64,000 nt of DNA from Lycorma delicatula (taxonomy: Eukaryota > Arthropoda > Insecta > Hemiptera > Fulgoridae): NCBI RefSeq assembly GCF_047948215.1, contig NC_134455.1, positions 323,818,147 through 323,882,146 on the forward strand. The letters are read 5' to 3'. Below, piece after piece: positions 47,600-60,055 of this stretch. Within the stretch, counting starts at the first letter, position 1. Each line of letters starts with the position of its first letter. A program made the position numbers and the translations under genes. The notes below the pieces were generated by a model. The model searched no databases, was not told the DNA's origin, and worked only from the letters and a program-made list of their open reading frames with translations.

Positions 47600-49745
47600 C
47601 AAGATAAATGAAGAAAGTGAATTACTTAAACGGGAGGTTAGTGAGTTGAAAGCAGAATATGTAAAAATTAAAGCAAAATTGACATTGAAAATCGATCACA
47701 TCATAATAATCTTATTTTTAAGGGAATTAATTATAAGGATAATGATGACATTAAAGTTGAACTTGATAACTTTTGTGCCAATGCTCTACAACTTAAAGAA
47801 AAAATACATGTTATAGAGCTCATGTACTAGGTCCTAGGAGGATATACTGAGCGATGAGGACATAAAATGGTACTGGGCTGGAACCGATTAAGGTTTTAGG
47901 GTGTAATATTTATGGATTGAATAATAAAAGAAACCATCTTGACTTTATTTTATTATTATTATTTTTTTAATTTAATATTTTCCTACTTTTTGAAAAGCAT
48001 GCAAAAAGTGATTCTACAAACAACTGGGATGGATTCTTTCCTGACCTACAATAATAATAATTATACAATAATAATCTACAATAATAATAATTCATGCTGG
48101 GGTAGCGCAAGGGGAGGATTAATTATGCATATCAAAAAGTGTTTGGAATGGAGTGTGAAAATTTTTAGTCTAAGGGGAGGGAGGGATCTCATAAAAATTA
48201 ATATTGGGGGTGAATTGTATGTGTTGTTTTCTATATACCTTATTGATGGTGGTGATAAAACAGAATAAGAGCCTGATTTTGTAAGTTTGTGGGATGCAAT
48301 GTAGGAAGTAGTACATGACAGTAGTTACAATCTCCTTGGAGAGTTTAATTGGAGGGTTGCTTATCATCAGGTAATTCAAGAGGAAATGTTTCTGTAGGGT
48401 CTGTTAAATAGGAGGAGGTGTTCAAAAGATGTAATGATAAATAGAAAAGGAGAAAATAATAGAAATGCTCGAATACTTTAATCTGCATTTACTCAATGCA
48501 TTTACTCAAAAGGACTCATGGGGTTGGGAATGGTGAGTTCAGTTACCTTGTGGGCCAGAGTTCATCAGTGATAGATTTGGGTTGTATATCTACTGAGGCA
48601 CTGAGCATATTTAAGAAATTACTGTTCTTTTAAGATGTTCTTCCATTATTACCAAAATTAATATGGGGAAGTAGCGATGACCCTAATTTCAAGGATGAAT
48701 TGCATGCAATTTGTATGCAGAAAGACCCTTTGTATTTAAATATTCGTCATGGCGGGAAGAGAGGGAGGGAGGAAGTAAATGTAGGAAAGCTAGGAATAGG
48801 GTGTTTACTCATTGTATGTAGGAAACACAAAACAGAATTATTTATAAAAGATTATTTAGAAGTTAAGATGTACAAGGCAGGTATGAAGGGAAAAAGCACA
48901 AAAGCTTTGCAGAAGGTTTGAAAAATAGCTTGAGCAGAGTTAGCTATACAAAGGAGTTCTGGGAAATAGAAAACAAATCTTTAAGGTTTTTAAGCTAAGT
49001 GCTGTTATAGAATCACAAACATAGTTAATTATTTTTCCAGATTATTGAATTTAGTTGGTAATACAGGACTTCCTGTTTCTGCAATTCCAGAGGTGCAGGA
49101 GCTATCTTCAGATGGTATTGTGACCATGCATGAGTAACAGTCTATGCTAAAAATGGCTAAAAACAACAGAACACCACGTCTTGACAGAATCCATTTGAAT
49201 TTTACAAGCAGGCATGTAATGGTTTCTTAATTTTATCTTAAGATTATTTAATGATATTTCAGAAAAAGGTACTGTTCCTGATTCCTTTCAAAAATACTTT
49301 AAAAGATATTTCTTCTGAATAAAGAGAGAGTATAAATGTAGGGGAATTTATTTTCAAGAAGCTATTTCAAAACTTTTTACTGGGATTTCGTTGAGAAGGT
49401 TCTAAGATTGGGTAAGAAGAAACAAAATCTTAACCGATCATCAGGCAGGATTTAGAAGAGGATATTAAGCAGTGGATAAGGTATTTAACTTGTACAAGAC
49501 CATTATGCTTAAATCTGCTCAAGGCAAAAAAGTTTATTGACTCTTTGTAGATTTGCATGCTGCCTTTGACAGTATTGATAGAAATGCCCTATGAACTAAA
49601 TACTCTATCTTTAAGTAATTCATTTTTAAATATGGCAAAAGATTTAAATAATGGTACATCATCATTTTTATGATGTAATGCAAATGATGTAATCTAACAT
49701 GCGAGTTTTTAACAACAGTCGGTGTTAGACTGGGTTGCCTTATCT
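47600..49745 (+). pseudogene. CR1/L2-like LINE, rest of ORF1 and ORF2 remnant
   Basis: Coiled-coil continuation at 47612-47690, then an NNLIFKGINYKDNDDIKVEL block near 47700-47760. An endonuclease follows: GCNIYGLNNKRNHLDFI (47902-47950), SARGGLIMHIKKCLEWSVKI (48104-48165) and GEFNWRV near 48338. The RT appears as NRTPRLDRI near 49165, DHQAGFRRGY near 49440, FVDLHAAFDSID at about 49540-49575 and GVRLGCLISPLI near 49720-49755. The catalytic YADD region is missing because the element stops at the junction with the Gypsy fragment. Clade is uncertain: CR1/L2/Daphne-like elements share these features. Confidence 0.6.
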
Positions 49746-49747
49746 CC

Positions 49748-50175
49748 CCTTTAATATCTCCATGATGCAATGGGAGAGGGATTGTGGAAGTATTCTAATG
49801 TCTTTACTAGAGCAAGTAATTCTCAACGAGTCATGCGATAGTTTCTCTCCGATTTCGACAGAGTTTTGCCGAAATAATCGGTTACTCGTTCTTCTCCATC
49901 CTAAATTTGTGAGAGTACCGACTCCATCATTGCTTGCATCTGTGTGAACGACGAATCTATCATCGACCGAGGATAACCGAGGATTGGAGCTGAACATATA
50001 AACACTTCTTCAAGAGTTCAAACGACTTTTGTTCTTGACCCTACCTGAATTTGTTGTTTTTTGTCAGTTTTGTCATTGGCTTAACGGTGTCGGAAAAATC
50101 TTTTATAAAACGACGATAATACGACCATAGTCCAAGAAAACTACTTGAGGCAGCCGGCGCGCTGTCTCGCCATAC
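49748..50175 (-). pseudogene. Gypsy-type LTR retrotransposon, RT C-terminus and RNase H
   Basis: On the minus strand, FLGLWSYYRRFIKDFSDTVK (about 50140-50080) with PMTKLTK is the conserved connection between RT and RNase H in Gypsy elements. Downstream, FVVHTDASNDGVGTL (about 49965-49920) is the RNase H start, with its catalytic Asp. A frameshifted YFGKTLSKSERNYRMTR and LLALVKTLEYF (about 49885-49790) follow. The order is right for Gypsy pol, but the piece lies in the opposite orientation to the gag-protease piece immediately to its right. Confidence 0.75.
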
Positions 50176-51020
50176 GTCTCTTCTTCGAAGAGTGAGAATC
50201 GACTGCAACGAGGAGTCAGCGAACGACATCAAGACTTCTTTAAAGGCGCCAATTACCAGAACGATTACAATGGGAGTCTGATGAATGTCTACTGCAGAGC
50301 TGAAGAACAGGGTTGACCAGTCTGCTGGAACTGCGGGGGAACGGGGCATTTTAAAATCGACTGCAAGAAGTCGGCAAGTCAGTTAAGAAGCAAAAATCAG
50401 TGGAGGATAACACCAGCAATACCATCGCCAAGTCTTATTGAACGTCTCAACGATAAGAAGATAGACGAAGGCGATAGACGATAAGAAGATAGATAAGAAG
50501 AAGGCTTAATCGTCAATTAGCAATATACACGAGACCATCGGTAAACTAGATGTCGTCAGCGGACATGAAAAGAAGCTAAGTCGGCCCTGTATCATTAGTA
50601 CTGCATCTGGAAGTATTCTACCTATTATCAGCGAGGCCCACGTCGAGTTAAGGTTGATCCCTACTGTTTTCGTGTACGGGTATTCGTCGCTGAGATTAAG
50701 GACGAGTTCATTCTTGGTTTGGATAAAATTTGAGCTTACGAAGCTACAGTAGACGTCGGACGACATCTCCTGCGACTAGATAACGAAGAAGTAGCGATGT
50801 GAATTCCGGGAAGCGAATCACGTTCAATGAGAGTGATACCGTTGAAAGTCAAGATCAGACCAGTACGAAACGAGAAGGTGGTGATGACTGAATTGTCAAA
50901 TCCTCTCAGTGCGCGGCAGTAGTTACAGAACCTGCCAACACGGTGCTCAACAACTAAGTTCGAATTGGTTGTTCGCAGTTACAAGGAAGATTCCCGTCCG
51001 GATGTTAATCCTCGGAACTA
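50176..51020 (+). pseudogene. Gypsy-type LTR retrotransposon, gag zinc knuckle and protease
   Basis: The + frame carries a classical gag knuckle CWNCGGTGHFKIDC at 50323-50364, then a Lys/Ser-rich linker. About 320 bp further comes EIKDEFILGLD (near 50693-50725), followed by TVDVGRHLLRLDNEEVAM (50751-50801), which corresponds to the stretch after the retropepsin catalytic region in Gypsy pol. Several stops interrupt it. No LTR was found. A head-to-head junction with the minus-strand pol piece lies near 50160-50180. Confidence 0.68.
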
Positions 51021-51227
51021 CTGAACAAACTGTGTAAGTATAGGGTAGGTCTTTTGTAAACAGTAAATTACTTGCAGAAAGTGTATTGTATGAATTTTAG
51101 ATTTTCTGTTGTTATCTTATTGTTAATGAAATATTGGTTTCTGTTAGTCATTGTAACGCTTTTAGTAAATTAGACTGCATTTTGGTATTTATGATTTAAA
51201 TCAATTTTGTATTTTTATTTGAATTAC

Positions 51228-51263
<36 letters not shown>

Positions 51264-51917
51264 AATATCTAACATTAATATATAATAACATTATATTATT
51301 TATTATTTTATTATTTATTACATTTTATTATTTTATATATTTTTTAAAGTAATAAATTGTATATTTTTAAGAAAGTTTTACGTTTGTTAGTCTCTCTCGG
51401 TGTCCTTGTCGTACCACGAACACGCGACAATATTTTGTTCATTGATAGGCCTTTAAATCACTATAAAACTCTTTTGTCCAACCATTTCAATGATCTGTGG
51501 CGACAAAAAATAATTTTTGAATTTTTAGAAAAATTATTTTAAATTTAATTCATCTCGCTATTTACCAGCTGCATTTAAAATGTAAAAATCTTAATGTTTT
51601 GATAACCTTTACACTTTAGTATTTGTTAAAAAAAATTATTTTTAGAATTATGAGGTTATCTTTGTATTTTTTAAACATTTTTTTTTTTTTTAATTTATCA
51701 CCACTTGGGGATTATTTTCTTAAAAAATAATTTTACCCTAATGCTTCCCCTTAAGTATGGAAGCCCCCAAATGAAAAAAAGATTTTTTCGCAATTTCAAA
51801 TCTTTAATGCTCAAAACGTATTTTGTTAAACAATAAAGTCACTAAAATAGCTTAATAACCCTCCCCTAATGCAGGAGCTCCCAAATATAAAAAATAAATG
51901 AAAATGAATTGCTGCCT
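51021..51917. other. AT-rich sequence with AT microsatellite
   Basis: A TA dinucleotide run lies at 51231-51260. The open frame at 51357-51542 has no recognisable domain. Confidence 0.5.
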
Positions 51918-53690
51918 TTTTACTTCCTTGTATGAAGTAAAAGAAGTATTGTGATCGCGAAAAATTTCGGTTTTCAAAGTTCAACGGTAATATCCATTTT
52001 GACCATCCCTGAATCCATTTTGACTAGTTTCGGCGTGATGTCTACGTACGTATCTCGCATAACTCAAAAACGATTAGCCGTAGGACGTTGAAATTTGGAT
52101 TTAGTACTGTTGTAACATCTAGTTGTGCACCTCCTTTTAATTGCAATCGTCTGATCCAAAAGTGTCCAAAAAAGCTCAAAATCCCCAAAAATATGGATTT
52201 TTTATTTTTTCTTGACTGCAATAATAAGCTCTTATTGAGAGTTTTTGAACAATATATAAGTCATAAGTGGTACTTATTTCCATTGATTCCAGAGTTGTAG
52301 CCAAATAAAATTTTAATAAATGAAAAATGTCTGGATCTTGCAAGGGAAGGACGTCGGTTCGAATCAACTTCATCTCCTTTTTTTAATTTTTTTTTTTTAA
52401 TTTAAATATATTGATTTAGTAATTATTCACCCATAACTGTAAAACAAATTTTATAGTAAATAATAATTCAATAATAATAATAAAAATAAAAAAAAATAGA
52501 AAAAATCAGCTGTTATTAGTGAAATAAGATTTTATGTACTTTAAAATGTGTAAATGTAATTTAATGGGCATTATTACATAGGTGTATATGTAATACATTT
52601 GGTGAAACATCTGATTATTTAATATTAATTGAAAATTATAATTTAGAATCATATTATTTTTGGATTTTATAATTTAATTTCTGTTTAATTTTATCTAATT
52701 ATTCTGGAATTTCTGTTTAATTTTATCTACATTATAGTTAACTTCAGACTAACTGAAAAATAGACCCTCTAGACAAGAACACACTGAGGCATACATGCCT
52801 GATCTTTAATAAATTACAAAAGATTCTTATCTTTTAGTTTATTACTACTCTAATGTTGTCGGACAATATTCTCTCTAAGTCGGAGTTGATCATTATTATT
52901 TCATTTATTTGTTTTTTGTTGCCAATCATTTAATCGCTGTTTGGTTTGATAATTACTATTGATATAATTATTCGGATCTTAATTTGTGTACACGTTCTCT
53001 AGTTTCCAAATTTTCTCTCTCTTTATATTCACCATCCTCTCTTAATCTTTTTATTATTTTTTTGGTTTTAACAGTTTCTTCCTCTTTATATTTATCATCT
53101 TCTCTTAATTTTTTTATTCTTCCCTTGCGCTTAACATTTTTTTCTTCTTCATGTTCATCTTGTCGTTTTTTGAGATGTATTTCTTCATGTTATCTTTCTT
53201 CCTGTATGATTGTTTCTTTTTCATTTTTGATTGTTCACCAAATAATCCAATAATAAATACTGAATATCTTACCCCGTAAGGTCGAAATTAACATTTGTAA
53301 CCAGTATATAGGAGTTCGCTAAACAGAATAGTTTAATTATTATTAACTTTTATTTATACGACACACTAGAAATCTGTAACTTTTGTTAATCAGCAACTCA
53401 CGCAAATACGAATAATACTGATCTAATAATACGAGTAATAGAGGGACTTTTACTCTATCCTAATATTCTAAGTAAGATTGTTAAATTAATAATTGTATAA
53501 ATATTTGATTTAATTAAAACTAATATTTCAGTTATTGTGTAACTTTATGAAGACTATTTACCACTTTACTTCCACTTTATTAAAGAATTGGGGGTTCGTA
53601 TTTCACTTTCAAATGAAATAAGTTTAAATGAAGTACAGCAAAAAATGTGTATATGTAATTTAATAGACGTACAAGGAAGTCATGTGGTTT
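51918..53690. mobile_element. non-autonomous repeat with short inverted ends
   Basis: The left end has ACTTCCTTGTA at 51922-51932, and its exact inverted copy TACAAGGAAGT lies at 53670-53680. The left end also folds on itself (51918-51926 with 51934-51942). The segment near 52000-52080 (CCCTGAATCCATTTTGACTA) resembles a widespread hemipteran repeat. A near-duplicate of the right subterminal part (ATGTGTAAATGTAATTTAAT) occurs at 52545-52565, suggesting a nested or partially duplicated copy. No transposase is seen. Limits and class are uncertain. Confidence 0.45.
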
Positions 53691-54708
53691 CCGGATCAGA
53701 TGTTTTTTCTTCAGAAAACTAATTGCTGGTTGATATTTTTCTATCAGTAACAGCTGAAATTTTACAACAAATTCTGCTGAAAGTTTCTCGAATGCTGGAT
53801 TGGTATGTAGGATTTAAATAACAACGGGTTTTAATTATTGTACCAGTTGTATGTGGGTGTGTTTATAAAACGATTTTGTAACAGGTGTTTTTTATAATTT
53901 ATGAAATCGATAATTTTCCATTAAGAAAAAAAATTTTTAATTTTTAACATTACCTTTTAATATCATAACAAAACAACATTTTTTATGCACCACAAATTTA
54001 AATGGAGCATTAAAATAGCATATTTATTTTTAAATATTTACATAATTCGATTCTATATTAGCTTAAATCGGCTATCACATTTATCCATAAAAAATGTAAA
54101 ATGTCATCTTTTATTAACCGCTGATTTTATTATTTTTGTACAAGTGCTAAACAAAATACGACCTGTCCTTTAATTTCACTCGTGAAACCACGTATCTATT
54201 ATTTCTTACACAGGATATGAGTGTGTTGGAGGCTCGAGATCACTACAAAAAAAACAAAACTACCTTAGTTTAAATCGCACTGTTCGTTCCATTATGAAGT
54301 TATTTAAATAAATTTACACCAAAAATTTGTTCCATACTCAAGAAGTATAGTGGTACAAGAATTATTCCGATGATGCCTGTAGTTGCTGAAATTTTACTGT
54401 TGGGTAATACGGTAGTAAATTCAAAATCATTTCCATATATGAAATAAATTCACAGCAGGAAGGAAAATCCTTCCAAGGTAAAAATATCACATATAAGGTC
54501 GGAATTTTTTTTTAATCTGATGCGGAAGAAATACATAAATTTCCAGCCCCGTAATTTTAGCAACGGGTACAACCAGCGAGTGATTCTATAACTGATTTAC
54601 TAATGATCTACTAGGCGAGTCTGTTGATGTTACGATTGATAATATAGTTCAGACAGTCAGTAGTAATTTTATTATGTAAGTAACCTTCAAAATAATCTTG
54701 TTGAACAG
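53691..54708. other. sequence upstream of TMIE exon, no gene recognised
   Basis: Presumed intron before the first visible TMIE exon. I could not find a signal-peptide exon here. Confidence 0.45.
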
Positions 54709-54835
54709 GGATGCGATTTATCATCGACAACAACAGAGGGAATTCTCCCGATGGGGATGGAGACCAACATTACAGCTACTGGTCTTAGATTATGGCAGTT
54801 GCTATTCATATGTGGTTCTTCGTTAACGGCAGTTG
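54709..54835 (+). CDS. Tmie: TMIE homologue, transmembrane exon
   Basis: The acceptor AG is at 54707-54708 and a GTAAGA donor follows at 54836. The 127-nt exon (phase 0 in, one base left over) encodes a Thr/Ser-rich extracellular stretch with a glycosylation site (METNITATG), then LRLWQLLFICGSSLTAV, the first part of a membrane helix. The LRLW entry matches vertebrate TMIE (MRLW before its helix). TMIE is a small membrane protein of the TMC mechanotransduction channel complex in hair cells and in worm touch neurons. In insects a role in mechanosensory neurons is expected. The N-terminal exon, presumably with a signal peptide, was not found. An alternative start at the internal ATGs cannot be excluded. 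Confidence 0.8.
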
Positions 54836-55568
54836 GTAAGATAATTTATAAAAAGATAACATAAATAAAAATCTTCAGTACTATTTTCGGTCACATAAGA
54901 GACGAAATCATTATCATCGTAACCATAATTCGTTGTTATTTTGATTTTGTAAAAAATTATATTACTGATACTTTAAAAGTAAATCCACGAATAATCTAAA
55001 TCGTGTCAAACTGTACTGTGATATTTGATATTTCCATGACAGATACTCATATGATTGCTGTAAGATCACTGAAAAATTACTATATTACTTTATGACAATA
55101 GATTTTATTAAATCATTTTAAAAATAAAAAGGAAATGTACGTTTCTTTAAGCGATTTTTCTCACATTTAATCAGAATTAAATGTAGCGATTTACCGCTTC
55201 TCTTTTAATTTTTTTCCAAATTCTTCTACTTTTAGCAAATATAAGAAATGGCATTTTTTCGCGTTATAACTCGACAGAACGTGACAATCAAAAATCGGTC
55301 AAGTTTTTTTATATCTGGTTTTACTCTGAGTTATTTCATCCGTTACTGAATTTATTATATAGATCCCCTTGTTAATAGTACTTCAACTGTAAGCTGTGTA
55401 TATAGTTTTCGGCTTTTCTCAGTTTCCTTCTCTTTTCGGTTGTGCACGACAGCATCACTATGCCGCCAGCAATTAATCTTACATTAGCCGCTGTTTTCTT
55501 TTCATGACATTTAAAATTTCGGATGTCAATTCAATTTTTAACGATATGTTGATGAATCCCTAAATCTA

Positions 55569-56622
55569 CAGTGCGTTCGGAAAGTTACTGTGTACTGGAG
55601 TTATGGAAGTGTAATGATGAAACTTTCTTAATTATTACTTTGTGTTTTTATTTATGAAATAAAAACACAACGGACATTACAATGAAACGGACAATACAAA
55701 CGGACATTACAATGACTGGAATAGTTTATGAAAATGTTGATAAAAATGAAATTGAAATAGTTGATGAAAATGACCTCTAACATCAATACAATAGTGCACA
55801 CTTCAATTTGTTTTTAAACACTTTAACCAGCTAATGTACTGGAATGTCTCGTACGTATGCCGTTACTGCGGTTTTTAGTTCGTCAATTGTGCATTGTCTG
55901 TTGCGATACACTGCTTGTTTCGTTACTCCCCATAGAAATTAATCTGTAACAGTCAGATCAGGCGATCATGAAGACACGGAATTTTGTTCAATAAAACGTT
56001 TAAACCGTCGATAATAATTTCATTTTTTTCATAAATGTAGGTTTCAATTCTTGAACATACATTACTTTGTAGGGGAAAAGTTTTGGTTACTTTCTTACAG
56101 CTGTATGCGGGGTAGCAAATTCGATATATTATTGCCGTGCTAACTTACGCATTGACTTTAACGACTTTCGGCCGTAGCATACGAAATATCAGCAGCTTCT
56201 GTTCGTTTAGTTAGGTGATCTTTCACTTCGATCAGGGTTCAACAGAGCCTCTTGCCCAACATTTTTCGATAAGGATTCGAACTGCATTGCGGTGGGGGAC
56301 AGAAGTATTTGGAAACTTTTCAAAAAACTTGTGCTTCACTAAACCAGTAAACTTATCATCTTCACAAAAGACGTGTTCAACGAGAAAAATGCGTTCCTCT
56401 ACCGAATATACCATTACGTTTCTAGCAACTATTGATTCCGATAAATGAAAAACACTACGAAAAGAAACGAAACACGTTAAATCATAACTCAACAACTGAC
56501 GTCTTGGTTTATTACTGAGTAACAGGCCAACGAACCCACACAGCATCCAATCTAACGTCGAAAGAACAGAATGCACTACATAATTCTAAAGCATACTACA
56601 AAGCGACTTTCCGAACGCTCTG
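55569..56622 (-). mobile_element. mariner-like transposon with intact ends, broken transposase
   Basis: Terminal inverted repeats begin CAGTGCGTTCGGAAAGTTAC on the left (55569) and CAGAGCGTTCGGAAAGTCGC on the right (read inward from 56622). They agree at 22 of 26 positions and are flanked by TA at 55567-55568 and 56623-56624, the mariner/Tc1 target. The minus-strand transposase starts MVYSVEERIFLVEHVF near 56420 (DUF4817-type N-terminal domain) and continues EKFPNTSVPHRNAVRILIEK. After breaks, the C-terminal block RSPDLTVTD with FLWGVTKQAVYRNR is at about 55960-55900. At 1,054 bp it is shorter than an intact element, so the catalytic middle is mostly deleted. A 14-bp fold-back sits at 55640-55670. 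Confidence 0.88.
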
Positions 56623-56879
56623 TATTTATTCTGTAATTACAGTTTTACTTGGATGAAACTCAGTTGAAATATATTGAAGTCAGCAGGTCTGTTGGTCTCG
56701 ACGGTTGTGTTCAGTGTAGCAGCGACAAGAATCATAGGATCGAACGAAGTCGGTACAGCAGTTTGTCAAAACAAATTTTTAACTCGCTATAATAATTTTA
56801 TGTGTCACCACTTATTTTGAAATGTTTGCAGTCCACTCGTAGAATTAATCAGTAGTATAAATCAGGAATTTTGGGTCAG

Positions 56880-57900
56880 GTTATGTTAAATCGTTTTTAG
56901 CATTAAAGAGTATCTTAAACAACACAGAACTTACGGTATGGACAGATGCAACAACCTGTAATGATCAAGGACGACATGTCGATAGTGCAGGAAGCACGAA
57001 AGCACTTCCCTAATTTCGGATAAAATATCTGTACTTGATGATTTTCGCTTTTGCAACAGGAGGTAATGCCATTTGGTATGTTAACGAGAAGGGGTGAGTT
57101 GCACACCGTGGAAGAACATTAGAAGCCAGTACTTGTATACATTCATCAAGTTTCGAACTGATAAGCCGGTCTTTTATTTATCTGATGTCGTTTACATGCG
57201 TATCAGAGAGGATTTTATTCAAATACAGCATCATTAAAATTACGTACACTGAACGTTATCCGCATACCTTTATAGCATGATCGTTTAGACGGCATAGGGA
57301 GCAATTCTGATAGTTGCAAACTACCTACTAGATGAGTACGAAAGCTACCAGACCATCCATTATTCACATGTACCATATCTAATATCTTGAAAAAGATCTT
57401 GTATAAAGACGATTGAGTACAATCCGATCTAGATCACATTAATATATGCCATCGTAGGAGAACTTTTTGACCCGATTCCCAGGTCAAAGTTAAATTGCTA
57501 AAAGCCACTTCATCGGCGTGATAAAATTCAAATCTATATTCTATTACGTACTCTATTCCCTATTACGTGAACAGTCACTCTGAACTTCCCGAAATCTACT
57601 AAAATGAACGCAAAGAGTTGGTATATGAAAGCCTGTTATAAGAATAAAACTTTTATCTTCCATAAGATCGATAGATCTTTATAATTTAAAGGAGAATATT
57701 CCTTTTTGCTACCAGCATGTAAGATTTCGAGGTCTTGGATAAACATACAATTCACACTTTAAAGTCTTGTAGAGTTTATTGTAGCATCACGCTTCCGCTT
57801 ATAGAGAACAAAGTATCGCTGAAGGATAGATCCTGTGGAATGCTGTTTTTGACGATTTTATTAATGAACATATATAGGTGGCGCATGTATGAATTCTAAC
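56880..57900. other. moderate-GC block of unknown origin
   Basis: Base composition and the many restriction-like mixed words differ from the AT-rich intron around it. The + strand has a readable run FIKFRTDKPVFYLSDVVYMR near 57145-57205 followed by broken frames, implying former coding sequence. I do not recognise the family. Confidence 0.35.
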
Positions 57901-58002
57901 CGGTAACTGGCAATTATCGTGGAGATATTTTTGTGAGCCCCGACTATAAATTTTAAATCAGCCCGTTTTAATGCTGGATTTTCGCCAGAAATAAAACGGT
58001 TT

Positions 58003-58025
58003 TCATTATTTATTTATTTATTTAT
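58003..58025. repeat. TTTA microsatellite
   Basis: About five TTTA/ATTT units. Confidence 0.85.
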
Positions 58026-58814
58026 ATCAGCTTTCTCGTTAAATTATTTATTGTAATTAATAATAAAAGGAAAAAACTCAGTCGAAGAATGCGTTTTCAT
58101 AATCCGGTTTGAGACATCAAAATCGTTCACACGGTCCACCGTCGGTGAGTGTTTGATGTCAATATATGTGTGCATAATTTTCATTTGGTGTCTAATTCAG
58201 GTTATTATTTTTTTTTGTTTTAAATTATAATAGCCCGCAATGAACTGATCATTTTAATGATATCAGCACTATTTTTGTTTATTTTATTTCCCTATTTATT
58301 TTATTTATATTTAACTTTTTATTATTAAATAGCTTACTATTTTATTTGAGTGTATACTTTGTGGTGTCAAAGTTGTCGTGAAAGCAATAATAAAATATTT
58401 CTGTAAAATATGAATTATATATTTTTAAAATCATTGTATCAGTCTAATTTAATCAAAGCATCATTTTAATATACTTTTTCAAAAGCGCAAATCTATCCTG
58501 TGAAATGGAAAAACAAATTAAAAATGAGAGAGTACACTTTTATGTAAAGATTCACCAATTTATTAATTTACTTTCTTTAGATTGTTAAAGATTTGTCAGA
58601 ATTTATAATCTACTAAAGTCTCAAATAGAGGTATACTCGTACTTCAACCTATGACACTTTTAAATGTTTAAAATTGTTTTTTAAATTTTAATAAATTTAT
58701 TTATTTACATATCTGATTCTACACCAACTACTGACAAATTAAAATCTGTTTTTTTTAAATATATCAGTTTGATGTTTTCTAAATTAAAGAAAGATCTTTG
58801 TTACGTTCCAATTG

Positions 58815-59000
58815 TGCCGTCGGGTGCTGCTACCTAGCGAGAGCTAGGGCTCTCCGGCAAGCTGTGATCATACGATGGTGACACCATGTCCTACGTATAA
58901 TACCGCAGGGAGTGGTCATTACGATATAGCGACCTGTATTCATTCGGTGGCAGAATCTGACCCAGAGGGGTCGTGTTGTACATTCAGTCCGGATGGACAC
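58815..59000. repeat. GC-richer island, possible element end
   Basis: A sharp patch of balanced composition containing self-complementary words (CTAGCGAGAGCTAG). It lacks a recognisable ORF; the frame starting at 58973 is hydrophobic and unassigned. It could be a terminus of an unknown retroelement. Confidence 0.3.
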
Positions 59001-59867
59001 GCATACTAATGTTCGGTACGCTTATTTATTGGTATTCTTATATGTTATTAAGTTTAATTATATGTGTTACGTTGTATGTTAAATGTTGTCATATGTTATC
59101 GAAATGTCAAGACGACAAGATATTAAATAACCGTTCAATAAGCAACAAGGCGTTGTTTCAGTTCATCACCTATGCCATCTATAGTTCATACTCGCTCTAA
59201 AATCAACCACAAAGGTTTTATGATCCTCCACATCGCAACGGATCTAACAATCTTTTTTCTTAACGTGTAAATTACAGTGTCATCATTGTCTAAGCTTTCT
59301 AATTCTTGGACATTTAAATTTTCAACATTTCTTTTATCTTGCACTAACTTATTTAACTAAAAAACATAAAAAAGTAATTACTTCACGTATTTTAAAACAA
59401 CATCACCGACGTAAGCACTATTCGCAACTTATTAATTGCAATCGGTGTGATTATTATAAAGAACTTTCACTGAAATAACAACTCGAGAAAAACCTATGCT
59501 TGATACTGAGGTATAAAGGCATTCGCTGAAAAAGTATGTAGCTTAGCTTCACCACTGGATCGTTGCCAAATCATTTTAACCTAGTGGCTATCACCGATTT
59601 AAAAACAATGCATTTATAATTTTTTTGTGTTGTTACTCATGCTGTGCAACAAAAAAACTTCACTTTCTCTATGATGTACTATGTATGGGTGTACATCCAC
59701 CAATATTCAAGGATTATTAATCATAGAACAGTTTAGGATAATTTGGAAAAATAGTTTATCAAATTATAGTTGATTGATATTATTATTTGTTATATAAATC
59801 ACACTTTATACTGTAAATTGTTGTATTATACAAATCATAATTATTAATGCTTATCTTAATTTTGTAG

Positions 59868-60020
59868 TAATTTTCCTGTGTTGCTGCGTTCGCTTCAGAA
59901 TACCAAGGACTAAGCAAGAAATAGAAGCCGATTATGTTCGCAAGAAAATTACCAGAAAATTTCAGAAACAATTAAGAATGATTCAAAATTCGGAAATGGA
60001 TGAAATGGATTTAAAAAAAG
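59868..60020 (+). CDS. Tmie: TMIE homologue, helix end and conserved cytoplasmic exon
   Basis: Acceptor TTTTGTAG ends at 59867 and the donor GTTAAC starts at 60021. The two leading bases (TA) complete the codon left by the exon ending at 54835 (G+TA = Val). The exon encodes IFLCCCVRFRIPRTKQEIEA, then DYVRKKITRKFQKQLR and a MIQNSEMDEMDLKK stretch. CCV followed by RxPRTxxEIEAxY is the diagnostic TMIE juxtamembrane signature, equivalent to vertebrate CCV...CRVPRTRKEIEARY, the region implicated in lipid and channel coupling. One base remains for the next exon. Phase agreement on both sides strongly supports the gene model. Confidence 0.92.
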
Positions 60021-60055
60021 GTTAACAACTTTGTTTATGACAACATATTTTAATT

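Larger units (their letters stand above)
54836..59867 (+). other. TMIE intron containing a mariner-like element
   Basis: GT...AG intron of about 5 kb. It holds the transposon at 55569-56622, an unclassified moderate-GC stretch at 56880-57900 and a GC-richer island at 58815-59000. Confidence 0.75.

Noticed and set aside
52984..53253. Ser/Leu-rich 89-codon ORF with a signal-peptide look as the missing TMIE first exon
   Set aside because: Composition comes from CT-rich imperfect repeats (TTCTCTCTCTTTATATTC-like units); no suitable splice donor in a matching phase was seen.
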